NCBI GenBank assembly: GCA_019314085.1
Contig: JAFCZZ010000226.1
Location: forward strand, 1 to 5,252
Reading direction: 5' to 3'
Origin: Deltaproteobacteria bacterium
Lineage (GTDB): Bacteria; Desulfobacterota; Syntrophia; Syntrophales; UBA2210
Length of the DNA stretch: 5,252 nucleotides
The notes beneath the pieces are model-generated. The model was not told the DNA's origin. It did not search any database and saw only the letters and a list, made by a program, of their open reading frames with translations. Made by a program: the position numbers and the translations under genes. The stretch's first letter is position 1. Each line of letters opens with the position of its first letter. Shown here piece after piece: positions 1 to 4,265 of the stretch.

Positions 1-12
1 CCCACAAAAATA

Positions 13-43
13 TTCTTTATTGTTTCTTTATTGTTTCTTTATT
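13..43. repeat. 11-bp tandem repeat, about 2.8 units, at the 3' end of the DUF2971 gene
   Basis: On the plus strand the unit GTTTCTTTATT occurs at 22-32 and 33-43, with a partial unit TTCTTTATT at 13-21. Read along the gene it is AATAAAGAAAC, AATAAAGAAAC, AATAAAGAA. Because 11 is not a multiple of 3, each gain or loss of a unit shifts the reading frame, and the present stop (17-19) lies within the array. With one unit fewer the frame would read N-K-E-T-I-K-N-I-F-V-G and stay open to the window edge. This is the arrangement expected of slipped-strand mispairing. Confidence 0.85.
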
Positions 44-712
44 CTGTAAGGGCATTTTTAAACCAAAAATAACAGCCGAAATATCACCCGGTAATGGTAG
101 TGCAATATCTCCTTCTTCGTTGATCATTCGCCATTCTCTTTCGTAAGACCAGCCCTTCCATTTTGTTAAAAACAGGTCATCATAAGAACGTTTCTTTCCC
201 TCATCACTGAAAAGATCTACAATCGGATAATGACAAGTATAAACAGCAGGATTTGTCCTTTCTATATCTCCCAATTGATTCTGAGAACTGCGGACAAATT
301 CAACACAGAATCCCTTATGATTATTGGTATAATGTGACCACATTAAAATATTATCGTTCAGTTCGCTCATACAGAACATACCGGAATTTTGTAGATCCTC
401 ACATAGTTTGTTGCGTATCACCTCCATGGCTTCACCTCGAGCGATCGGATCCGGGGAGGTGATTTCAAGCTTTTGGATCTGTTCTAATTTACGTTTCCTT
501 TCGTGTGAAATACCCGGCTGATTTTTTAAGTCTTCAATCGCATAGACGAAATTACCCGAGTTCATATGGTTCTTAAGATCGATATCTAAATCAAAAGGAT
601 CATTCAAAGACGATGGTTTCGAAAACCATACCTGTTCATCTATAAGCACAGAGAGTGAATTACTGTTATACGGATAATATTTATAGAGATGAGTTATTTT
701 GGGATATTCCAT
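17..712 (-). CDS. DUF2971 family protein, probably C-terminally truncated
   Basis: A 231-residue cytoplasmic protein with no signal peptide or membrane segment. It shows the conserved blocks I associate with DUF2971 (Pfam): LYKYYP at 9-14, a W-F-S-K-P-S-S-L-N-D-P-F-D block at 29-41, an MWSHY...HKGFCVEF block at 124-139, and WSYEREWR at 188-195. The biochemical function of the family is not established. Its conserved His, Tyr and Glu residues suggest an enzyme, but I cannot name a reaction. The ATG at 712 is the only sensible start and has no clear Shine-Dalgarno. A promoter candidate lies about 107 bases upstream (819-846). The gene is clearly more AT-rich than everything to its right, suggesting horizontal acquisition. 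The frame stops inside an 11-bp tandem repeat just after the NKETIKK stretch, where relatives (from memory) continue for a few dozen residues. Family assignment is firm; function unknown. Confidence 0.85.
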   Translation of the reverse strand: MEYPKITHLYKYYPYNSNSLSVLIDEQVWFSKPSSLNDPFDLDIDLKNHMNSGNFVYAIEDLKNQPGISHERKRKLEQIQKLEITSPDPIARGEAMEVIRNKLCEDLQNSGMFCMSELNDNILMWSHYTNNHKGFCVEFVRSSQNQLGDIERTNPAVYTCHYPIVDLFSDEGKKRSYDDLFLTKWKGWSYEREWRMINEEGDIALPLPGDISAVIFGLKMPLQNKETIKKQ

Positions 713-799
713 TAATGGTCCAATGCAACTTTCAAAAAATAGTAGCAGCGGTTATCCCTGCGCCGAATTGGGCCGCTTGCTTTAGATCAGAAACCATCC

Positions 800-868
800 C
801 CCCCAGAATGTAATAAAAACCATACACCCTGAAAATGTTTTGTCAAGAAACTTATATAGTTGAAGATT
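800..868 (-). repeat. Promoter-leader direct repeat, copy A (upstream of DUF2971 gene)
   Basis: About 69 bp closely matching 2142-2211. On the plus strand, the stretch from AGAATGTAA through CACCCTGAAAAT (about 32 bases) differs at only one position between copies. The remainder, through GTCAA to TATAGTTGA.GATT, differs at a handful of positions plus a one-base indel. The copy sits between the end of the broken hydrolase gene and the DUF2971 start, so the two copies directly flank the hydrolase. It contains the promoter candidate at 819-846. No transposase or terminal inverted repeat accompanies it. Confidence 0.9.
819..846 (-). promoter_or_regulatory. Sigma-70-type promoter candidate for the DUF2971 gene
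   Basis: On the minus strand a perfect TTGACA -35 (846-841) is followed after 16 bp by a TATGGT -10 (824-819). The predicted transcription start is near 812, giving a leader of about 100 nt before the ATG at 712. The same elements with the same spacing occur in the second repeat copy ahead of the hydrolase gene, which strengthens the call. Confidence 0.65.
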
Positions 869-889
869 TACGTCGGGGATGGCGCCCCT

Positions 890-2052
890 TCAGGAAGAGG
901 GCTGCTCCCATTTGTGGATGGCCTTCATCACCCTTAGCATCAGTCTGAAGGGTTTCGAGTTCGATTCTGTCAGATTGATGGACCCCGCCATGTACAGATC
1001 CAGATCCTCGCAATAGTACAGGAACGAGCCGGTAGAACCCGAATGGCCCCACAGCGGCGGCATTTTCGCCACGATATTGATGAACCGGGGCAGCGCGAAG
1101 TACATCGTCCCGTACCCGTATTGAAGGGGAAAATGCAATTTGTGCCAGTCGTGCATCAGCTTCAGCGTGTCTTTCCTGACAAGTCGCCCTTCATTGAGGG
1201 CCTTCAAAAAGACGATACATTCTTCCGCCGTGGAAACGATCCCGGAGCGGCGGACGGAGCGAGCTGGGGTTCGGACCGGCCGACCAACCAGGTATGCGTA
1301 AGACCCAGGGGACGGAAAAAATACTCCTCGCACACGACGTGAAGCGGCCTGCCGGTCACCGCCTCGATGATCTTCCCCAGCAGCTGAAAATTTGTGTCCG
1401 AATAGGAGGCGTCCGTACCCGGCGGAAAATTGGGTTCCAGGACGTCCCGCGCCCGTTCGATCGTCTCATCTACCGTCCATGCGCGTTCCGGCTCCTCCAT
1501 GATCAAGTCGAAGAGGTTCTTTCCCCCCTTCGGCTTCTCGGTATAGTAATCCGCTATACCCGAGGTGTGCGACAGCAATTCTTTTATGGTGATCTCGCGG
1601 GAATAATCCTTCCCCTCATACACATGGATACCACCGATAAGCCCATCCGGAAGATATCTTGGCATAGGATCATCCAGCGAGAACGCGCCCTCTTCGTACA
1701 ATCGCATGATTGCCGTGGCGGTATAGAGCTTTGTGATGCTGGCAATGTAAATGGGGGTATCCGTGGTCATCAGCACCCCACCCGCCCGGCTGGCGATTCC
1801 GGCCGCGCCCGACCAGGAGAAAGAGCCGTCACCCTTCACCACGGACAGGACACAGCTTCGGACCGACTCGTCGTTCTCCACCAGGTCGGAGACCAGGTAT
1901 GCCATCTCCTGATTTACCGTATCAAAAGATCGGGATGAACATCCCAGCAGTGCCACGCACAGCCCCGCCGCTATAATCATGATCAGGATCGTGGGCGCTG
2001 TAGGTATCCGTTTTGATTTTTGCCTTTCCATACGATCGAAGATTTCAAGCAC
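890..2052 (-). pseudogene. Lipoprotein beta-lactamase-family serine hydrolase (class C / PBP4-like), frameshifted
   Basis: Two overlapping minus-strand frames (2052 down to about 1245, and about 1243 down to 890) together encode one Beta-lactamase (PF00144-type) serine hydrolase. The first part has a basic, then hydrophobic N-terminus ending in the lipobox LLGC (Cys38), predicting an outer-surface or periplasmic lipoprotein. It also has the nucleophile motif SITK (Ser105-Lys108), HTSGI at 162-166 and the YSDTN tyrosine motif (Tyr217). The second part carries GIVSTAEE, then a WGHSGSTGSF block with the third active-site motif HSG (about 1043), and ends KWEQPSS. Around 1240-1250 the frame changes by -1 (equivalently +2). 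Relatives as I remember them have some 20 extra residues between the APSAAP-like and GGIVST-like stretches, so a short out-of-frame deletion is likelier than a single-base error. The GTG at 2052 has a weak purine-rich site; ATG at 2031 is the alternative start. Intact members act as peptidases, esterases or beta-lactamases; the substrate cannot be told. Confidence 0.8.
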
Positions 2053-2141
2053 GGAATATTACCCCATAACCTTTGGCCTATGAAGAATAACGGCTACTTT
2101 TCTCGCCGCATCGTGCTGTCTGGTTTGGATCGGGGACTATT

Positions 2142-2211
2142 CCCCCAGAATGTAACAAAAACCATACACCCTGAAAATCGTTTGTCAATAAATTTTCTAT
2201 AGTTGACGATT
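2142..2211 (-). repeat. Promoter-leader direct repeat, copy B (upstream of hydrolase pseudogene)
   Basis: Second copy of the sequence at 800-868, in the same orientation about 1.34 kb away. It drives the broken hydrolase gene just as copy A drives the DUF2971 gene. The conserved part spans the -35, spacer, -10 and the first bases of the predicted transcript, ending in a G-run on the minus strand. Recombination between the two copies would delete the hydrolase gene exactly. Confidence 0.9.
2161..2188 (-). promoter_or_regulatory. Sigma-70-type promoter candidate for the hydrolase pseudogene
   Basis: Minus-strand TTGACA (2188-2183), 16-bp spacer, TATGGT (2166-2161). The predicted start is near 2154, about 100 nt before the GTG at 2052, nearly the same leader length as for the DUF2971 gene. 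The -35, spacing and -10 are unchanged from copy A, although flanking bases have drifted. Confidence 0.65.
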
Positions 2212-2240
2212 CGTTTTGACGATATATGGAGAGTACGGCA

Positions 2241-2270
2241 TCACCCGGGCGGATATCGTCGGGTGACGAT
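2241..2270. repeat. Overlapping inverted repeats (alternative hairpins)
   Basis: TCACCCG (2241-2247) can pair with CGGGTGA (2260-2266), a 7-bp stem. Alternatively ATCGTC (2255-2260) can pair with GACGAT (2265-2270), a 6-bp stem with a 4-base loop. The two structures share bases and exclude each other. There is no T-run, so this is not an ordinary terminator. No function is assigned. Confidence 0.4.
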
Positions 2271-2337
2271 TTTCCAGTGCTTCGGCGACAGTCAGGGGGA
2301 AAACCGTGCAGACACGCCCCGTTTCCGAAAGTCAGGC

Positions 2338-2366
2338 TTGTCTGTCTCCCCGGCACGTGTTATAGG
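2338..2366 (+). promoter_or_regulatory. Promoter candidate for the MBL-fold hydrolase gene
   Basis: TTGTCT (2338-2343), a 17-bp spacer, and TATAGG (2361-2366) preceded by TG at 2358-2359, an extended -10. The predicted start lies near 2372, giving a leader of about 50 nt. This supports the ATG at 2425 over the upstream in-frame TTG at 2203. Confidence 0.4.
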
Positions 2367-2368
2367 GG

Positions 2369-2389
2369 CCCTGTCCGTTCCCCACAGGG
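2369..2389. promoter_or_regulatory. Inverted repeat at the predicted MBL transcription start
   Basis: CCCTGT (2369-2374) and ACAGGG (2384-2389) form a perfect 6-bp inverted repeat with a 9-bp spacer, centred just downstream of the -10 at 2361-2366. This placement suits an operator for a dimeric repressor or a hairpin at the 5' end of the mRNA. Either reading is inferred from position only. Confidence 0.35.
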
Positions 2390-2424
2390 AAACATCGCGC
2401 GCGGGATACATCAGAAAGGCTCTC

Positions 2425-3375
2425 ATGCTTCACGAATGCGGCGACAATCTGTTTCTCATCGATCTTGACCAGCCCCGGGAGGGTTTCCGCTACTTCATCA
2501 ACAGCTGGGTGCTCCTCGAAAAGGGTGGGGCCATCCTCATTGATCCCGGCCCCCGGTCGACCATCCCCGTTCTGAAAGAGGTCCTCAGGAAGCTGGGTGT
2601 CAAAAAGATAGCGTATATCCTGCTGACGCATATCCATATCGATCATGCCGGCGGCGCGGGACTCCTGATGGACGACTACCCCGAAGCGACAATCATCTGT
2701 CATCCGAAGGGCATCGCGCATGTGGTGCATCCGGAAAAACTGTGGAAGGCATCACGGCAGGTCCTGGGGCCTGTCGCCGAGCTGTACGGAGAGATCGCCT
2801 CGATTTCCGAGGAACGCATCGCCTTTCGCGACACCATCGAATGGGAAACCGGACCGATCAGGGTATTGCAGACGCCGGGGCACTCACCCCACCACCTGTG
2901 TTTCCTCAAAGGGGACTGTCTCTTCGCGGGCGAAACCGCCGGCGTCACCTGTCCCGTCGGGGAGGGGCTGTACCTGCGCCCCGCCACACCGCCCGTCTTT
3001 AACCTCGAGATACAACGCGACTCGTTTGAGAAGATCGCGTCGCTCGACATCTCAACGATCTGCTTCGCACACTACGGACTTCGGCGCGACCCTGAAAACC
3101 TGTTCCGGCATGCCCGCGCGCAGATCCCCCTCTGGCTCGCCATTATGGAAACGCATCTTCTGAGGAAAGGAGATTTCCGTGAGGAGCGCGTCTTCAACGA
3201 CATCCTCGCTCAGGATCCCTGCATGCGAAGCTACCACCTCCTCCCGGACGACATCCAGGTCAGGGAGCGGGAATTCATCTCCAACAGCATTCGCGGGATG
3301 GAAGGCTATCTCCTGAAACAGAGGGCAATGACTGAACATCCTCCGCGGCACGCCCCCGCCGCCTCTTCTTTATGA
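2425..3375 (+). CDS. MBL-fold metallo-hydrolase
   Basis: A 316-residue cytoplasmic metallo-beta-lactamase-fold protein. The metal-binding motif THIHIDHAGG gives His69, His71, Asp73 and His74. PGHSPHH places the next ligand at His153, and FAHYG gives the last His at 216. The usual bridging Asp of the 'GD' motif is Glu170 here (LFAGE). The core fold covers about 1-220; the remaining ~95 residues are a mainly helical C-terminal extension of the kind seen in glyoxalase-II-like and thioesterase-like relatives. Intact ligands argue for an active metallo-hydrolase, probably acting on a thioester, lactone or phosphoester, but the substrate cannot be named. The start is ATG 2425, preceded by AGAAAGG (2413-2419) five bases upstream; the open frame reaches back to 2203 without recognisable protein sequence. 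It is transcribed divergently from the broken hydrolase and sits 155 bp ahead of the methyltransferase gene, which has its own promoter candidate, so it is probably monocistronic. Confidence 0.88.
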   Translation: MLHECGDNLFLIDLDQPREGFRYFINSWVLLEKGGAILIDPGPRSTIPVLKEVLRKLGVKKIAYILLTHIHIDHAGGAGLLMDDYPEATIICHPKGIAHVVHPEKLWKASRQVLGPVAELYGEIASISEERIAFRDTIEWETGPIRVLQTPGHSPHHLCFLKGDCLFAGETAGVTCPVGEGLYLRPATPPVFNLEIQRDSFEKIASLDISTICFAHYGLRRDPENLFRHARAQIPLWLAIMETHLLRKGDFREERVFNDILAQDPCMRSYHLLPDDIQVREREFISNSIRGMEGYLLKQRAMTEHPPRHAPAASSL

Positions 3376-3376
3376 C

Positions 3377-3404
3377 TTGCAATACCAACCGTACAAGCTA
3401 TACT
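3377..3404 (+). promoter_or_regulatory. Promoter candidate for the methyltransferase-membrane protein operon
   Basis: TTGCAA (3377-3382), a 16-bp spacer and TATACT (3399-3404) form a good sigma-70-type match starting just after the MBL stop codon. The predicted start near 3411 leaves a leader of about 120 nt before the methyltransferase start. I see no terminator hairpin with a T-run between the MBL gene and this site, so some read-through is possible. Confidence 0.45.
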
Positions 3405-3530
3405 GATCACTACATTTTCGATCTTTCCCCGCTTTACCGACCGCGGCCGGATTTTCAGCGCAGGACACCTCCAACCTCCTTCCCGTAACAGATATGACAG
3501 CGGGGCCAACACCGACCGTAGTGCGTGCAG

Positions 3531-4262
3531 ATGGATACGATGCGGAACATATCCATAGCGATACTGGTATTTCTCCTCGCCGCCATACCGGCAGGGAGCG
3601 CGTCCGCCCAAGAGCCGGACGAGGCGACCTTTACAGCAATGCGCGAGCGGATGGTCAAGCATCAGATCGCCCGGAGGGAGGTCAGAAACCGGGAGGTCCT
3701 CCGAGCGATGAACACCGTCCCCCGCCACCTCTTCGTCCCGAGGGTGCTCCTGGACGAGGCCTACGACGACACCCCCCTCCCCATCGGCTACGGGCAGACG
3801 ATCTCCCAGCCTTACATCGTGGCGTACATGACACAGATCATCAAGGTTAACAGGGGGGACACGGTCCTCGAGATCGGGACGGGGTCGGGGTACCAGGCGG
3901 CGGTCCTCTCGGCCGTCGCGGAGAAGGTCTACACGATCGAGATCATCCCGCAGCTCGCGAAGTCGGCGGGACGCCGGCTGGAGGAGCTGGGGTACGACAA
4001 CGTCACGGTCAGGCACGCCGACGGCTATTACGGCTGGGAGGAGCACGCCCCCTTCGACGCGATTATCGTCACCGCCGCAGCCGGCCATATCCCGCCGCCC
4101 CTCGTGAAACAACTCAAGCCGGGGGGGAGGATGGTGATCCCGGTCGGCGGCCCCTTCATGGTCCAGAGCCTCGTCCTCGTGGAAAAGGACAGTGCCGGGA
4201 GGATCACCACCCGGAACCTGATGGCGGTGCGCTTTGTCCCCTTCACCGGGAGGCACGAATAG
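3531..4262 (+). CDS. pcm: Protein-L-isoaspartate O-methyltransferase with N-terminal signal peptide
   Basis: A 243-residue PCMT-family enzyme, which methylates the alpha-carboxyl of L-isoaspartyl residues using S-adenosylmethionine so that aged proteins can revert to aspartate. Residues 1-27 look like a Sec signal peptide: an Arg, a hydrophobic run (ISIAILVFLLAAIPAG) and SASA followed by Q, the likely signal peptidase I site. The family core follows: GYGQTISQP at 86-94 (substrate binding), SAM motif I LEIGTGSGYQ at 113-122, YTIE at 134-137, DGYYG at 164-168, IIVTAAA at 178-184, LKPGGRMVIPVG at 195-206 and the terminal VRFVP at 233-237. No key motif is missing. The start is uncertain: GTG 3525, ATG 3531 and ATG 3540 are in frame, none with a strong ribosome binding site, and all keep the signal peptide. 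The next gene begins three bases after the stop. Export of a SAM-dependent enzyme is unusual (see findings). Confidence 0.93.
   Translation: MDTMRNISIAILVFLLAAIPAGSASAQEPDEATFTAMRERMVKHQIARREVRNREVLRAMNTVPRHLFVPRVLLDEAYDDTPLPIGYGQTISQPYIVAYMTQIIKVNRGDTVLEIGTGSGYQAAVLSAVAEKVYTIEIIPQLAKSAGRRLEELGYDNVTVRHADGYYGWEEHAPFDAIIVTAAAGHIPPPLVKQLKPGGRMVIPVGGPFMVQSLVLVEKDSAGRITTRNLMAVRFVPFTGRHE
4248..4253 (+). promoter_or_regulatory. Ribosome binding site for the membrane protein gene, inside the end of pcm
   Basis: GGGAGG lies within the last codons of the methyltransferase gene, 12 bases before the ATG at 4266. The spacing is long, but with the stop codon (4260-4262) between site and start it suits re-initiation by ribosomes finishing the upstream gene. 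Confidence 0.45.
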
Positions 4263-4265
4263 CCC

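Larger units (their letters stand above)
2053..2424. other. Divergent intergenic region between hydrolase pseudogene and MBL gene
   Basis: This 372-bp stretch has no credible gene. From left to right it holds the leader of the hydrolase gene (2053-2141), promoter-leader repeat copy B (2142-2211), an 8-bp direct repeat TTGACGAT (2203-2210 and 2216-2223), overlapping inverted repeats (2241-2270), a short GC-rich hairpin (CGTG at 2305-2308 with CACG at 2313-2316), and the promoter candidate and inverted repeat for the MBL gene (2338-2389). An open frame extends the MBL gene upstream to a TTG at 2203, but its translation has no recognisable domain and no ribosome binding site. Confidence 0.7.

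Noticed and set aside
871..892. Terminator after the hydrolase pseudogene
   Set aside because: GGGG (875-878) and CCCC (885-888) form only a 4-bp stem, and no T-run follows on the minus strand.
1230..1260. Programmed -1 ribosomal frameshift joining the two hydrolase frames
   Set aside because: No slippery heptamer of the X-XXY-YYZ kind is seen at the junction, and an apparently missing protein segment points to a deletion.
1294..1938. Plus-strand open frame (214 codons) across the hydrolase gene
   Set aside because: It is antisense to a clearly recognisable beta-lactamase-family sequence with SxxK and YSD motifs, and its own translation resembles nothing.
800..2211. Integron attC sites or insertion-sequence ends as an explanation for the paired repeats
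   Set aside because: No R'/R'' core-site symmetry, no terminal inverted repeats, no integrase or transposase, and the conserved core is a promoter rather than a recombination site.
2203..2424. N-terminal extension of the MBL protein to an upstream TTG
   Set aside because: No ribosome binding site, no recognisable protein sequence, overlap with the promoter-leader repeat and MBL promoter candidate, and a good AGAAAGG site directly before ATG 2425.
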